From Phytobacter massiliensis JC163 (GTDB taxonomy: Bacteria > Pseudomonadota > Gammaproteobacteria > Enterobacterales > Enterobacteriaceae), in assembly GCF_000321045.1 (NCBI RefSeq), contig NZ_HE578945.1, forward strand, positions 1,733,219 through 1,772,571: DNA of 39,353 nt. The letters are read 5' to 3'. The notes under the pieces were generated by a model that was not told the DNA's origin, made no database searches, and worked only from the letters and a program-made list of their open reading frames with translations. The translations under genes were made by a program, and so were the position numbers. Shown in pieces: positions 28,112 to 39,353 of this stretch (within the stretch, counting starts at the first letter, position 1; each line of letters opens with the position of its first letter).

Positions 28112-28723
28112 TTACTTACGCTGATCGTCGACCGTTACGCCCTTCGGTGGAGTAAAGGTAAATTTCGACGCATCTACGCTACCATTTTGCTGGGATTTCA
28201 GCTGATAGCTGCTTTTCTGATCGTCCTGCTCAATCGCGCTGAACTGATGAATGGTGCCGTCGCGGCCTACGTTAATCGTAAACTGCTTGAGATTGCCGCT
28301 ACTGTTTTTCGGCGTCAGGACAAAATCATCGCCATTTTGCTGAATATTGTACTGCTGCCAGTCGCTGCTCTGGTTACGCGCAATCAGCATAAACGGCGTA
28401 TTGCTGGTCGCGTCTTTCAGCCAGGTCGCCGTAGCCTGCTCGACAAAGGGATTATAGAACCACAGCGTTTTACCGTCAGACACCAGTACGCTTTCATCCG
28501 GCTGCGTCATATGCCAGTTAAATAGATTGGGTCTTTTTACCCATAAATCGCCCTCTCCTTCCTGTACCGCCGCCCCGCTGCCATCGGTCACTTTCTGAGT
28601 GAAGCTGGCATGGAAGCTGCTGACTTTATCGAGACGGCTTTTGAGATCGCTTGAGGCATCCGCCCACACGTTACTTGCCATCAGGCCGCCAATTAATGCA
28701 CAGGTCATCGCGATTTTTTTCAT
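28112..28723 (-). CDS. lolA: Outer-membrane lipoprotein carrier protein LolA
   Basis: A periplasmic chaperone that takes lipoproteins released by LolCDE and passes them to LolB. It is 203 residues including a Sec signal peptide of about 21 residues ([21 protein letters not shown]) cleaved before Asp-Ala; there is no lipobox, so the mature protein is soluble. The fold is a single hydrophobic half-barrel; [16 protein letters not shown] begins the mature domain, and Arg43 of the E. coli protein corresponds to a residue in this helix-strand region. It is separated from ftsK by 118 nt and from rarA by 9 nt. Confidence 0.97.
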   Translation of the reverse strand: MKKIAMTCALIGGLMASNVWADASSDLKSRLDKVSSFHASFTQKVTDGSGAAVQEGEGDLWVKRPNLFNWHMTQPDESVLVSDGKTLWFYNPFVEQATATWLKDATSNTPFMLIARNQSSDWQQYNIQQNGDDFVLTPKNSSGNLKQFTINVGRDGTIHQFSAIEQDDQKSSYQLKSQQNGSVDASKFTFTPPKGVTVDDQRK

Positions 28724-28841
28724 TATTTTTCCTCACTACGTCGCTCCCGATGCGGGAGAACACTCCTGTCACTTTACGAGTACCCGGCGCGAAGCGACAG
28801 AAGAAAAGACTGAATTTTTACAGATTTACCCATCTTTGCAA

Positions 28842-31800
28842 TCATTCGAACGGCGGCGGCGCGAGCACTTCGCGGTTACCGTTATGGCCCTGTTCGCTGA
28901 CGATGCCCTGGGCTTCCATCTGCTCAATAATTCGCGCGGCGCGGTTATAGCCGATGCGGAACTGACGCTGAACGCCGGAGATAGAGGCTTTACGTTTTTC
29001 GGTGACGAAATTCACCGCCTGGTCGAACAGCGGATCCAGCTCATCACCGCCGTCGAAGCCGCCGCCGCCGCCCCCTTCGCTTTCGCTGTCAGAGGTAATG
29101 CCATCAACGTACTGCGGACGCCCGCGCGCCTTCCAGTCCTGCACCACGGCGTGAACTTCCTCGTCGCGCACGAAAGCGCCATGCACACGCACCGGGATCG
29201 TTGAGTTAGGCCCGGAATAGAGCATGTCCCCCATCCCCAGCAGCGACTCCGCGCCGCCCTGGTCAAGAATAGTGCGGGAATCGATTTTACTGGAAACGGT
29301 AAAGGCGATACGCGTTGGAATGTTGGCCTTAATAAGCCCGGTGATGACGTCCACTGACGGGCGCTGAGTTGCCAGCACCAGATGAATACCCGCCGCGCGC
29401 GCTTTCTGCGCCAGACGCGCAATCAGCTCTTCCACTTTCTTACCAACGGTCATCATCAGGTCGGCAAATTCGTCGACCAGCACCACAATATAAGGCTCTT
29501 TTTTCAGTACCGGATGCGTAGCATCCATACTGTCGCCTGGCTTCCAGTAAGGATCCGGAATCGGCCGTCCCATACGCGTGGCTTCGGCAATCTTTTCATT
29601 GTAACCAGCAAGATTACGCACGCCCAACGCAGACATCAGTTTATATCTGCGTTCCATCTCGTTAACGCTCCAGCGCAGGGCATTGGCGGCGTCTTTCATG
29701 TCCGTTACGACCTCAGTCAACAGATGCGGTATCCCTTCATACACCGACAGCTCGAGCATTTTCGGGTCGATCATGATGAATTTCACATCTTCCGGCTGCG
29801 CTTTGTAGAGCATGCTGAGGATCATGGCGTTCACCCCAACGGACTTACCGGAACCGGTCGTACCCGCGACCAGCAGGTGCGGCATCTTCGCCAAATCGGC
29901 GGTAACCGGTTCGCCCGCGATGTCTTTCCCGAGAACCACAGTGAGCGGCGAAGGATTATCGCGGAATTTCGCATTATCCAGCACTTCGCGCAGGTACACG
30001 GTCTGGCGCTTTTTGTTAGGCAGTTCAAGGCCAACGTACGGTTTGCCGGGAATAACTTCCACCACGCGCACGGCGGCGGTGGAGAGCGAACGGGCCAGAT
30101 CGCGTGACAGGTTGGAAATACGCGCCGCTTTCACCCCGGGCGCGAGGTTTAGCTCAAAACGAGTGATAACCGGCCCTGGCGAGTAGTTCACCACGTCGGC
30201 TTTAATACGGAAATCGGCCAGACGCGCCTCAACCAGACGCGCCATCTGCTCAAGCGCAAAGGTATCTATCGGCTCGACTTCTGCCGGCGGCGGCGTAAGC
30301 AGGTCAAGAGACGGCAGCAGCGTCGTCGGCTTCGGTAACGGGCGGCTATCGCCATTACGCATCAACAACGGGTGCAGCAGCGTATCCTGCGCCGCGGGCT
30401 GCTGCTGTGGCGCAGGAGCCGAAGGCTGCTGGCGGAAGGCCGCCCCCTGGTGGGGGTGTGCGGCTGCAGGCTGCTGGAAAGCAGACGCCTGCTGTGGATG
30501 CACAGGCGCTGAAGGCTGCTGGTAGAGCTGCGGCGAAGCTGGCTGCTGATACGCCAGATGCTGCACTGGCGGCGCGGACGGCGCGACAGGTTGCTGAGGC
30601 GCTTCCGTTTCCGGCATAACGCCCGGCGTAAACAGCGGCTCGCTGGGGCCATCGTCCACCAGCGCTTTCATCGGCGAGAAGGCGAAATCATCCAGCGAGA
30701 AGGGATGGCCGCCCGCAGGCTGCTCGCCGGAATAACGCTGTTGCTGGCTGGCCGCGAACTGACGCGCCAGCTCGGCCTGCGCGACTTCATCTTCATCAAC
30801 TTCATGCGCGCTATGTTCTTCATGCTCGTAATCATCACCATAGCGATTCTGCTGGCTGGCTGCGAACTGCTGCGCCAGCGCCTGCTGATGCAGCATATCC
30901 GCTACATCTTCGCTGGTGTCATCGCCATGTTGACGCTGCGCCTCGCGGGCGCGTTCTTCCGCCATGCGTTGGGAGGGAAGCTTAATGCCGTAAGAGGCCA
31001 GTTCACGCCGGGTGGGAACACGCACACGATTAGGCCGCGGCAACTGCGGGCCAATTCCCTCTTTAACCTGCGGACGCGCCACCCCGCCTTCTATTGCCGG
31101 ACTGAAGAGCGGCGTTGCGCTATGCGCTACCGCAGCCGCGGCTTTTACACTTGCCGCAGCCGCGACAGGCGCAACGGCCTGTTCAGCGGCAGGCGGCGAC
31201 GGTGGAACCGCCGGGGCCGCGGGCCTTACGGTCTCCTGTACCGGCTCAGGAACAGGCTGATACCAGGCGGCAAGCTGTTCGCGCTCGCGGGCGCGTTTTG
31301 CTTCGACTTCCTCAAAGTAGTAGAGCGGCGGACGGGTATGCTTCACCTCTTCCACCTCTGGCTCGCTTACCGGCGCTTCAACAGGCGGCGGCTCGGGTTG
31401 CGGCTGCACAGGCACAGGCTGATGCTCGTAGTGCGGCTGCGCGGCAGGCTCCTCCCACGGCTGATACGCCTCTGGCTGTTGCGCGACGGGCGCCTGCCAC
31501 TGTTGTTGTTGCAGCGGCTCGTGTTGCTGTACCGGCGCGACTTCGTATTCATCCGCAGAAGCAAAATTTTCCGCCGCCGGATAATGCTGCGGCGCTTCAC
31601 AGGCCGGCGCATACTCCGCGGGCGGCTCGACATAGGGTTGCGCAACGGGGCTTGCCGGGGCCGCCCACTCCTGGGCGACGGTGGTTGCCGCGGCGGCGGC
31701 AGCAACAGGTTCGGTTGCCCGCTGCCCGCTTAACAGCGGATCCCAGGCCTCGGCGTCAGGGGCCGTCGCCCGCTGGCCGGAGAAGAGCACGTCGTCAGCA

Positions 31801-32669
31801 TCGGCAGGTACGCCGCGCGCGCTGTATTCGATATCGTCGCTTTCATCATCCATACGCCTGCCGGAGAAGAGCGCGGCGTCTGTTTTGCGCCCCATCGGAT
31901 TGGCGAACTTCTCCGCTACCCGTTTACGGCGCGCAAGCGCCCCGCGCAGAATGCGGGCGCGGCGGGATTCGCGCGGCGGGGCCGGCGTGTCGTCTTCGTC
32001 TTCGTACTCATCGTCTTCATACTCTTCGTCATCCACCCAGGTATCATCACGACGGGTTCGATTGCTGGCGAAGGTAAGAATAGTCAGGATGACGCTGCCG
32101 ATTTTTTCAGCGATGGTCACCCAGGACCAGCCGGTAAACAGCGTCAGCCCCGCCGCCCAGATGCAGAGCAGCGTAATGGTGCCGCCGCTGCTGTGCAGCA
32201 GAGGTTGGAGCGTTGTGCTTAACAGGCTACCGATAACCCCGCCTGAGGCGAAGTACCAGATGTCGTCGGCATTGATGGCGGCCAGGCCGCAGGAGGTAAG
32301 AATCAGCGCCAGCGCGCCGATCAGGCGCAAAGAGACGGCGAAGTAGTCGATGTAGTCTTCATTAGCACGATGCCGGTAAGCGAACCAGCAGCCGCCAATA
32401 ATGATGATGGGGATGGTGTAGGCCATCACGCCAAAGATAAATAGCAGGGTGTCCGCCAGCCATGCGCCCGGCGCGCCGCCCAGATTATGGATGGGCTCAT
32501 GCCATGCGGTTTGCGACCAGCTCGGGTCAGACGGATTAAAGCTAATGAGCGCCGCCATTAACCAGACGGCAAACAGAGATACGAGGATCAGCAACGCCTC
32601 AAGGAGTCGACGCCCGCTGCTTAGCTTGGTAAGTGTGACTTCTTTGTCTTCTGTATATTCCTGGCTCAA
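28842..32669 (-). CDS. ftsK: DNA translocase FtsK
   Basis: A divisome protein and hexameric DNA pump that clears chromosome termini through the septum and activates XerCD at dif. It is 1275 residues; E. coli has 1329, the difference being in the linker. The N-terminal domain (residues 1-~200) has four membrane helices. The low-complexity Pro/Gln/Ala-rich linker runs about 210-790 and includes repeated LFSG(Q/R)R and QFAASQQ-RY motifs. The RecA-like motor has Walker [10 protein letters not shown] (about 928) and Walker [12 protein letters not shown]. The C-terminal gamma winged helix ([21 protein letters not shown]) reads KOPS. The start [16 protein letters not shown] matches E. coli exactly. 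It lies downstream of lrp with a strong hairpin between. Confidence 0.99.
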   Translation of the reverse strand: MSQEYTEDKEVTLTKLSSGRRLLEALLILVSLFAVWLMAALISFNPSDPSWSQTAWHEPIHNLGGAPGAWLADTLLFIFGVMAYTIPIIIIGGCWFAYRHRANEDYIDYFAVSLRLIGALALILTSCGLAAINADDIWYFASGGVIGSLLSTTLQPLLHSSGGTITLLCIWAAGLTLFTGWSWVTIAEKIGSVILTILTFASNRTRRDDTWVDDEEYEDDEYEDEDDTPAPPRESRRARILRGALARRKRVAEKFANPMGRKTDAALFSGRRMDDESDDIEYSARGVPADADDVLFSGQRATAPDAEAWDPLLSGQRATEPVAAAAAATTVAQEWAAPASPVAQPYVEPPAEYAPACEAPQHYPAAENFASADEYEVAPVQQHEPLQQQQWQAPVAQQPEAYQPWEEPAAQPHYEHQPVPVQPQPEPPPVEAPVSEPEVEEVKHTRPPLYYFEEVEAKRAREREQLAAWYQPVPEPVQETVRPAAPAVPPSPPAAEQAVAPVAAAASVKAAAAVAHSATPLFSPAIEGGVARPQVKEGIGPQLPRPNRVRVPTRRELASYGIKLPSQRMAEERAREAQRQHGDDTSEDVADMLHQQALAQQFAASQQNRYGDDYEHEEHSAHEVDEDEVAQAELARQFAASQQQRYSGEQPAGGHPFSLDDFAFSPMKALVDDGPSEPLFTPGVMPETEAPQQPVAPSAPPVQHLAYQQPASPQLYQQPSAPVHPQQASAFQQPAAAHPHQGAAFRQQPSAPAPQQQPAAQDTLLHPLLMRNGDSRPLPKPTTLLPSLDLLTPPPAEVEPIDTFALEQMARLVEARLADFRIKADVVNYSPGPVITRFELNLAPGVKAARISNLSRDLARSLSTAAVRVVEVIPGKPYVGLELPNKKRQTVYLREVLDNAKFRDNPSPLTVVLGKDIAGEPVTADLAKMPHLLVAGTTGSGKSVGVNAMILSMLYKAQPEDVKFIMIDPKMLELSVYEGIPHLLTEVVTDMKDAANALRWSVNEMERRYKLMSALGVRNLAGYNEKIAEATRMGRPIPDPYWKPGDSMDATHPVLKKEPYIVVLVDEFADLMMTVGKKVEELIARLAQKARAAGIHLVLATQRPSVDVITGLIKANIPTRIAFTVSSKIDSRTILDQGGAESLLGMGDMLYSGPNSTIPVRVHGAFVRDEEVHAVVQDWKARGRPQYVDGITSDSESEGGGGGGFDGGDELDPLFDQAVNFVTEKRKASISGVQRQFRIGYNRAARIIEQMEAQGIVSEQGHNGNREVLAPPPFE
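30731..30876 (-). repeat. Imperfect direct repeat in the ftsK linker
   Basis: Two related segments (30731-30770 and 30841-30876) both encode A-x-QFAASQQ-(Q/N)-RY in the FtsK linker. They resemble the repeated ELARQFAQTQQQRY units of E. coli FtsK, so this is a conserved linker repeat rather than a mobile element. Confidence 0.7.
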
Positions 32670-32692
32670 GTAAGGCTCTCCAGCTAAAACGG

Positions 32693-32724
32693 GCAGCAGT
32701 GCCGGGTCGCCCCGGCACTGCTGC
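32693..32724 (-). terminator. Rho-independent terminator after lrp
   Basis: A 14-bp perfect stem (32693-32706 with 32711-32724, loop of 4) is the longest intrinsic-terminator stem found here. The minus-strand tail is CCGTTTTAG, a short U-tract. It separates lrp from ftsK. Confidence 0.8.
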
Positions 32725-32779
32725 TGTATGGATTAACAGGAGTGTAATCAAAAACCGCCGATTATGCACCTGTTCCGTA

Positions 32780-33274
32780 TTAGCGCGTCTTGATAACCAG
32801 ACGATTGCTCTGTTTGACTTCTTCCATTACCACGTAGGTACGGGTGTCATTCACGCCGGGCAGGCGCAGCAGGGTTTCCCCCAGCAGTTTGCGGTAAGCC
32901 GACATATCCGGCACGCGGGTCTTCAACAGATAGTCGAAATCGCCTGAAACCAGATGACACTCTTGAATTTCTTCAAGTTTTTGTACTGCGGCGTTAAATT
33001 GCTCGAACACATCCGGCGCGCCACGATTCAGAGTAATCTCAACAAATACCAGAAGTGATGCATCCAGATAATGCGGGTTAAGCAGCGCTGTATAGCCCTG
33101 AATAAAGCCCTGTCTTTCCAGTCGACGCACACGCTCAAGGCACGGCGTCGGCGAAAGTCCCACTCGTTTAGAAAGCTCGACGTTGGAAATACGCCCATCT
33201 TTTTGCAGTTCGTTGAGAATGTTGCGATCGATGCGGTCGAGATCTTTGCCTGGGCGCTTCTTGCTATCTACCAT
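32780..33274 (-). CDS. lrp: Leucine-responsive regulatory protein
   Basis: A global regulator of amino-acid metabolism, pili and one-carbon pathways; it forms octamers and hexadecamers and binds leucine. It is 164 residues, identical in length to E. coli Lrp. The N-terminal helix-turn-helix is RISNVELSKRVGLSPTPCLE (about 37-56). The C-terminal RAM/AsnC domain carries the leucine site (LVSGDFDYLLKTR around 108-120). The frame extends 17 codons upstream, but ATG 33274 (MVDSKKRPGKDLDR) is the homologous start. In E. coli Lrp regulates its own gene and serC, also present here. It is transcribed divergently from trxB. Confidence 0.98.
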   Translation of the reverse strand: MVDSKKRPGKDLDRIDRNILNELQKDGRISNVELSKRVGLSPTPCLERVRRLERQGFIQGYTALLNPHYLDASLLVFVEITLNRGAPDVFEQFNAAVQKLEEIQECHLVSGDFDYLLKTRVPDMSAYRKLLGETLLRLPGVNDTRTYVVMEEVKQSNRLVIKTR

Positions 33275-34791
<1,517 letters not shown>

Positions 34792-34815
34792 TCTTTACAA
34801 CTCAGTAACAAAGGT

Positions 34816-34847
34816 AAAGAAGGCGACTATAAGTCGCCTTTATTTTT
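34816..34847 (+). terminator. Rho-independent terminator after trxB
   Basis: A 9-bp perfect stem AAGGCGACT (34820-34828) with AGTCGCCTT (34832-34840), 3-nt loop, is followed by TATTTTTG. It separates trxB from cydDC. Confidence 0.88.
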
Positions 34848-34905
34848 GCACCGATGTAACATTGCGAAGCGAAAAATCCCTATAACTTCACCTGCAAAGC
34901 GCGCA

Positions 34906-36672
34906 ATGAATAAAACCCGTCAACAAGAGCTTACCCGCTGGCTTAAAAAGCAAAGCGTTATTTCTCGTCGCTGGCTTACCCTCTCCCGCCTTCTTGGCGT
35001 TGTCAGCGGCGTGCTGATCGTCGCCCAGGCATGGATACTGGCTACCATCCTTAACCATATGATTATGGAAAATATCCCCCGCGAAGCGCTGCTGTTGCCC
35101 TTCGCGCTGCTGGCGCTGGTCTTTATTCTGCGCAGTTGGGTAACCTGGTTGCGCGAACGGGTGGGCTTTCACGCGGGGGTACATATCCGCTATGAGATCC
35201 GCCGTCAGGTGCTGGATAAACTGCAGCAGGCGGGACCGGCATGGATCCAGGGTAAACCCGCGGGTAGCTGGGCGACGCTCATTCTCGAACAGATTGATGA
35301 TATGCACGATTTCTACGCCCGTTATCTGCCGCAAATGGCGCTGGCGGCCAGCGTACCGCTGCTTATCGTCATCACGCTTTTCCCCATTAACTGGGCCTCC
35401 GCCCTGATTCTGTTGGCCACGGCACCGCTGATTCCGCTGTTTATGGCAATGGTGGGGATGGGCGCGGCCGATGCCAACCGGCGCAATTTCAAAGCGCTGG
35501 CGCGCCTCAGCGGGCACTTTCTCGATCGCCTGCGCGGGATGGAAACCTTACGCGTTTTTGGTCGCGGAGCGGCAGAGACAGAAAATATTCGCCGGGCATC
35601 GCAGGATTTTCGTAGCCGGACGATGGAAGTTCTACGACTGGCGTTTCTCTCCTCCGGCGTGCTGGAATTTTTCACCTCGCTGTCGATAGCGCTGGTCGCG
35701 GTCTATTTTGGCTTCTCCTATCTGGGGGAACTGAATTTCGGCCATTACGGCACCGGCGTAACGCTGTTTGCCGGTTTTCTGGCGCTGATCCTCGCACCGG
35801 AGTTCTTTCAGCCGCTGCGGGATTTAGGGACGTTTTACCATGCGAAGGCGCAGGCTATTGGCGCGGCCGATAGTCTGAAAACGTTTCTTGAAGCGCCGCT
35901 GGCGCATCCCCAGCGCGGCGATGTCGAATGCGATCCTAACGAGCCGGTGAGCATCACGGCAGAAGAGCTTGTGATTAAGTCTCCGGACGGCAGCGTGCTG
36001 GCAGGGCCGCTGAGCTTTACGCTCGCGGCCGGGCAACGGGTGGTACTGGTGGGCAAGAGCGGGTCGGGTAAAAGCTCCCTGATTAACGCGCTCTCCGGCT
36101 TTCTGCCCTATGAGGGCTCACTGCGTATTAACGGCGTGGAGTTGGGCGACCTCAATCCCGACAGCTGGCGTCGGTGCCTGAGCTGGGTGGGGCAGAACCC
36201 ACAGCTTCCGGCGGCCACGCTGCGGCAAAATATTCTGCTGGCGCGCCCGGATGCCAGCGAGGCGGAATTGCAGGCGGTGCTGGATAAAGCCTGGGTCAGC
36301 GAGTTTTTACCGCTGCTCCCGCAGGGGCTGGAGACGCCGCCGGGCGATCAGGGCACCCGCCTTTCGGTCGGCCAGGCGCAGCGTATTGCGGTGGCCCGCG
36401 CCCTGCTCGCCCCTTGCCAGTTCCTGCTCCTTGATGAGCCAGCCGCCAGCCTTGACGCCCACAGTGAACAGCGGGTGATGCAGGCCCTTAACGCGGCGTC
36501 GCAGCAGCAAACGACGCTGATGGTAACGCACCAGCTGGAAAACCTGGGCGACTGGAGCGCCATCTGGGTTATGGACAACGGGCATATCATCGAACAGGGA
36601 AGCTTCGTCGAACTCGCCGCGGCGCAGGGGGCGTTTGCCCGCCTGCTCGCCCATCGTCAGGAGGAGATTTAA
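34906..36672 (+). CDS. cydD: Heterodimeric thiol/heme ABC exporter subunit CydD
   Basis: One half of CydDC, which exports glutathione and cysteine to the periplasm and is needed for cytochrome bd and c assembly; recent structural work also points to a heme-related role. It is 588 residues, as in E. coli. It has six membrane helices in the first ~320 residues, then a nucleotide-binding domain with Walker A GKSGSGKSS (about 377), signature LSVGQAQR (degenerate, S-V-G-Q) and Walker B FLLLDEP. The frame extends 20 codons upstream, but ATG 34906 (MNKTRQQELTRWLKK) is homologous. Its stop TAA directly abuts the cydC ATG. Confidence 0.97.
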   Translation: MNKTRQQELTRWLKKQSVISRRWLTLSRLLGVVSGVLIVAQAWILATILNHMIMENIPREALLLPFALLALVFILRSWVTWLRERVGFHAGVHIRYEIRRQVLDKLQQAGPAWIQGKPAGSWATLILEQIDDMHDFYARYLPQMALAASVPLLIVITLFPINWASALILLATAPLIPLFMAMVGMGAADANRRNFKALARLSGHFLDRLRGMETLRVFGRGAAETENIRRASQDFRSRTMEVLRLAFLSSGVLEFFTSLSIALVAVYFGFSYLGELNFGHYGTGVTLFAGFLALILAPEFFQPLRDLGTFYHAKAQAIGAADSLKTFLEAPLAHPQRGDVECDPNEPVSITAEELVIKSPDGSVLAGPLSFTLAAGQRVVLVGKSGSGKSSLINALSGFLPYEGSLRINGVELGDLNPDSWRRCLSWVGQNPQLPAATLRQNILLARPDASEAELQAVLDKAWVSEFLPLLPQGLETPPGDQGTRLSVGQAQRIAVARALLAPCQFLLLDEPAASLDAHSEQRVMQALNAASQQQTTLMVTHQLENLGDWSAIWVMDNGHIIEQGSFVELAAAQGAFARLLAHRQEEI

Positions 36673-38394
36673 ATGCGCGCGCTGCTGCCTTATCTTGCGC
36701 TCTACAAACGCCACAAATGGCGTCTGCTGCTGGGTGTAATACTTGCCATCATCACCCTGCTGGCGAGTATCGGCCTGCTGACGCTCTCCGGCTGGTTTTT
36801 ATCCGCCTCAGCCGTGGTTGGGGTCGCCGGGCTTTACAGCTTCAACTATATGCTGCCTGCGGCCGGGGTTCGCGGCGCGGCCATTACCCGTACCGCCGGG
36901 CGCTATTTTGAGCGGTTGGTAAGCCACGACGCCACTTTCCGCGTGCTGGAGCACCTGCGCGTCACGACCTTTAGTAAGCTGCTGCCGCTCTCCCCTGCCG
37001 GGCTCGCCCGTTTTCGCCAGGGGGAGTTACTGAACCGCGTGGTGGCTGATGTGGATACGCTGGATCATCTCTATCTGCGGGTCATCTCCCCGCTGGTAGG
37101 CGCGCTGGTGGTAATCATCGTGGTGACAGTAGGATTGAGTTTCCTTGATCTTTCGCTGGCGCTTATTCTGGGCGGCATTATGCTGGCGACACTGCTTATT
37201 CTGCCGCCGCTGTTTTATCGCGCCGGGAAGCCCACCGGCGAAAACCTGACCCAGCTCCGCGGCGAGTATCGCCAGCAGTTAACCAGCTGGCTGCAGGGCC
37301 AGGCAGAGCTGACGCTCTTTGGCGCCAGTCAGCGGTATCGTGAGCAGATGGAAAACACCGAGCTGAGCTGGCATGACGCCCAGCGTCGCCAGGCCGATCT
37401 GACAGCCACGTCTCAGGCGCTGATGCTGCTTATTGGCGCAGCGGCTGTAATGGCGATGCTCTGGTTCGCTGCGGGCGACGTGGGCGGTAATGCCCAGCCC
37501 GGGGCGCTGATCGCGCTGTTTGTTTTCTGCGCGCTGGCGGCTTTCGAAGCGCTGGCTCCTGTTACCGGCGCGTTTCAACATCTGGGTCAGGTTATCGCCT
37601 CCGCAACCCGGATAACGCAAATTACCGCCTGCCCGCCGGAGGTGACCTTCCCGCAAGGCCAGACGGAACGACCCACGCAGGCGGCATTACAGCTTAGCGG
37701 CGTCACCTTCGCCTATCCTGAACAGCCGCAAAGCGTTTTGCGCCATATTCAGTTATCCGTTGGCGCAGGAGAACATGTCGCCGTGCTGGGCCGCACCGGC
37801 TGCGGTAAATCGACGCTGTTACAGCTGCTCACCCGCGCCTGGGACCCGCAGCAGGGCGAGATCCTGCTTAACGGCCTCTCCCTTAGCCAGTTCAGCGAGT
37901 CCGCCCTGCGTGCGGCCACCAGCGTGGTGCCGCAGCGTGTCCATCTATTCAGCGCCACCCTGCGCGACAACTTACGTCTTGCCGCGCCGTCCGCCAGTGA
38001 TGAGGCATTAAAAGAGGTGCTTATCCGCACGGGGCTGGAAAAGCTGCTTGAAGAGAGTGGCCTGAACGCCTGGCTCGGAGAAGGTGGCCGCCAGCTCTCC
38101 GGCGGAGAACTGCGCCGTCTGGCCATTGCAAGGGCACTGTTACACGACGCGCCGCTGGTGCTCCTGGATGAACCCACCGAGGGGCTGGACGCCGCGACGG
38201 AGAGCCAAATCCTTGCCTTAATCGCGCAGGTGATGCAGGGAAAAACCGTGCTGATGGTGACGCACCGCCTGCGCGGCCTGAGCCGTTTCGACCAGATAAT
38301 AGTGATGGACAACGGTGAAATAATTGAGCAAGGTAATCACGCAGCGTTAATGGCGAAACAGGGTCGTTACTACCAGTTTAAGCAGCGTCTGTAG
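36673..38394 (+). CDS. cydC: Heterodimeric thiol/heme ABC exporter subunit CydC
   Basis: Partner of CydD; 573 residues, equal to E. coli. The transmembrane domain occupies the first ~315 residues. The nucleotide-binding domain has Walker A GRTGCGKST (about 371), signature LSGGELRR and Walker B LVLLDEPTEGLDAAT. The canonical LSGGE here, against LSVGQ in CydD, shows the asymmetric ATP sites of this heterodimer. No intergenic space separates it from cydD (TAA-ATG), so translation is coupled. The 111-nt gap to aat contains no obvious terminator. Confidence 0.97.
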   Translation: MRALLPYLALYKRHKWRLLLGVILAIITLLASIGLLTLSGWFLSASAVVGVAGLYSFNYMLPAAGVRGAAITRTAGRYFERLVSHDATFRVLEHLRVTTFSKLLPLSPAGLARFRQGELLNRVVADVDTLDHLYLRVISPLVGALVVIIVVTVGLSFLDLSLALILGGIMLATLLILPPLFYRAGKPTGENLTQLRGEYRQQLTSWLQGQAELTLFGASQRYREQMENTELSWHDAQRRQADLTATSQALMLLIGAAAVMAMLWFAAGDVGGNAQPGALIALFVFCALAAFEALAPVTGAFQHLGQVIASATRITQITACPPEVTFPQGQTERPTQAALQLSGVTFAYPEQPQSVLRHIQLSVGAGEHVAVLGRTGCGKSTLLQLLTRAWDPQQGEILLNGLSLSQFSESALRAATSVVPQRVHLFSATLRDNLRLAAPSASDEALKEVLIRTGLEKLLEESGLNAWLGEGGRQLSGGELRRLAIARALLHDAPLVLLDEPTEGLDAATESQILALIAQVMQGKTVLMVTHRLRGLSRFDQIIVMDNGEIIEQGNHAALMAKQGRYYQFKQRL

Positions 38395-38505
38395 TGGTGA
38401 TATCGTCCTTTCGTCCTCTGCGTAGCGAGGAAGCTAAAGTGCCGGGCTAAGAATGACGATAAACATAGTGGGAAATTCCTTGTCGCGTTATGGAGCGTTG
38501 TCGTC

Positions 38506-39207
38506 ATGCGCCTGGTGCAGTTGTCTCGTCATACTATTGCTTTTCCCTCGCCGGAAGTCGCGCTCCGTGAGCCCAACGGGCTGCTGGCGCTGGGCGGCGA
38601 TCTCAGCCCGGCCCGTCTGTTGATGGCTTATCAGCGCGGCATTTTTCCGTGGTTTTCGCCAGGCGATCCGATTTTGTGGTGGTCGCCTGATCCCCGAGCA
38701 GTGCTGTGGCCTGGCGAATTTCACGTTAGCCGCAGCATGCGCCGTTTTCATAAATCCTCCCCCTATCGGGTCACGCTTAACCACGCTTTCGGCCAGGTCA
38801 TCGACGGCTGCGCCGAAGACCGCCATGAAGGCACCTGGATTACGCAGGATATCGTTCTGGCCTACCATCGTCTGCATGAACTGGGCCACGCGCACTCTGT
38901 TGAAGTGTGGTGCGATGATACGCTGGTGGGTGGGATGTACGGCGTGGCGCAGGGCGCGCTGTTTTGCGGAGAGTCCATGTTCAGCCGCCGGGAGAACGCG
39001 TCCAAGACGGCGCTGCTGGTATTTAGCGAGTTTTTTTCCCGTGCGGGCGGCAGGCTTATCGATTGCCAGGTGTTAAATCCCCACACCGCGTCGCTTGGAG
39101 CGGTGGAAATCCCGCGACGGGATTACCTTGAACACCTTGGTCTGCTGCGTCAACAATCGCTGCACAGCCATTTCTGGCTGCCGCAGGAACTGTTTTCACC
39201 CGCATGA
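38506..39207 (+). CDS. aat: Leucyl/phenylalanyl-tRNA-protein transferase
   Basis: Transfers Leu or Phe from aminoacyl-tRNA to proteins with N-terminal Arg or Lys, marking them for ClpS/ClpAP (bacterial N-degron pathway). It is 233 residues; E. coli Aat is 234. Conserved blocks are [33 protein letters not shown] (in parts, residues about 24-56), [16 protein letters not shown] and [16 protein letters not shown], the catalytic core, followed by LIDCQVLN. The start ATG 38506 ([10 protein letters not shown]) matches the homologue. It lies downstream of cydDC on the same strand and upstream of infA, as in E. coli. Confidence 0.98.
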   Translation: MRLVQLSRHTIAFPSPEVALREPNGLLALGGDLSPARLLMAYQRGIFPWFSPGDPILWWSPDPRAVLWPGEFHVSRSMRRFHKSSPYRVTLNHAFGQVIDGCAEDRHEGTWITQDIVLAYHRLHELGHAHSVEVWCDDTLVGGMYGVAQGALFCGESMFSRRENASKTALLVFSEFFSRAGGRLIDCQVLNPHTASLGAVEIPRRDYLEHLGLLRQQSLHSHFWLPQELFSPA

Positions 39208-39237
39208 TGAATGTTTTCGGCACATTTTTTATCAGGG

Positions 39238-39246
39238 TGTTATAAT
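39238..39246 (+). promoter_or_regulatory. Extended -10 promoter in the expected infA leader
   Basis: TGTTATAAT is a perfect extended -10 (TGn-TATAAT) 31 nt after the aat stop. Upstream, TTTTCGGCA is only a weak -35. By synteny the following gene should be infA (translation initiation factor IF-1), whose coding sequence starts beyond the window. The remaining 39247-39353 would be its 5' leader. Confidence 0.6.
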
Positions 39247-39353
39247 GGAGCCTCAGAGCAGCTTCTGCCTGTTACCCCGCCACGACACCGGGACAGCTTG
39301 TATCAGGGACGCCTTATATCTCCTTCATCGTTTCCCTTTTCGGCAGCGCGCTA

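Noticed and set aside
30558-32077. Two long plus-strand frames (391 and 320 codons) opposite the ftsK linker
   Set aside because: They encode Arg/Ala-rich low-complexity sequence that is simply the complement of the Pro/Gln/Ala linker. No start signal is seen.

Overview
The window is a chromosomal backbone segment from a gamma-proteobacterium of the family Enterobacteriaceae. Gene content, order, protein lengths and several regulatory sites match the ycbJ-to-infA interval (about 20 min) of Escherichia coli, but the sequence is not E. coli itself. The genus cannot be fixed from the sequence alone; the GC-rich third positions and the local gene set suit an Enterobacter/Kosakonia/Klebsiella-like enteric.

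Layout. Positions 1-7880 (minus strand) hold a lipid A/envelope cluster read leftward: comEC (ycaI), msbA, lpxK, ycaQ, ycaR, kdsB, then the truncated start of ycbJ. Positions 8090-11992 (minus) hold ihfB, rpsA, cmk and the lipoprotein protease ycaL. Positions 12143-14584 (minus) are the serC-aroA operon with its intercistronic hairpin. ycaP (minus) and ycaO (plus) diverge around 15.5 kb. Positions 17744-21871 (plus) are the anaerobic pyruvate formate-lyase locus focA-pflB-pflA, preceded by a 405-bp control region with recognisable FNR, ArcA and IHF sites and two AT-rich palindromes.

Positions 21872-23944 are the non-canonical part: an AT-rich block of three plus-strand genes. They are a GIDE-domain membrane protein split by a frameshift at a perfect T_TTT_TTG slippery heptamer, a LemA-family protein, and a small membrane protein with a strongly basic tail. 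The block sits between pflA and ycaD, where E. coli K-12 carries ycaM. After it come ycaD, serS, rarA, lolA, ftsK and lrp (all minus). trxB, cydD, cydC and aat (plus) follow, and the window ends in what should be the infA promoter/leader. The dmsABC genes that separate ycaD and serS in E. coli are absent.

How the genes work together. kdsB, lpxK and msbA make and flip the Kdo2-lipid A core. lolA carries lipoproteins to the outer membrane. serC and aroA feed serine/PLP and aromatic synthesis. cmk, rpsA and ihfB link nucleotide supply, translation and nucleoid structure. focA/pflB/pflA carry out mixed-acid fermentation and formate export. cydDC and trxB handle thiol redox balance and cytochrome bd assembly. 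ftsK and rarA act in chromosome segregation and fork rescue, and lrp is a global regulator. The GIDE-LemA block is the best candidate for an undescribed system. I saw no tRNA, rRNA, insertion sequence, prophage or CRISPR array.
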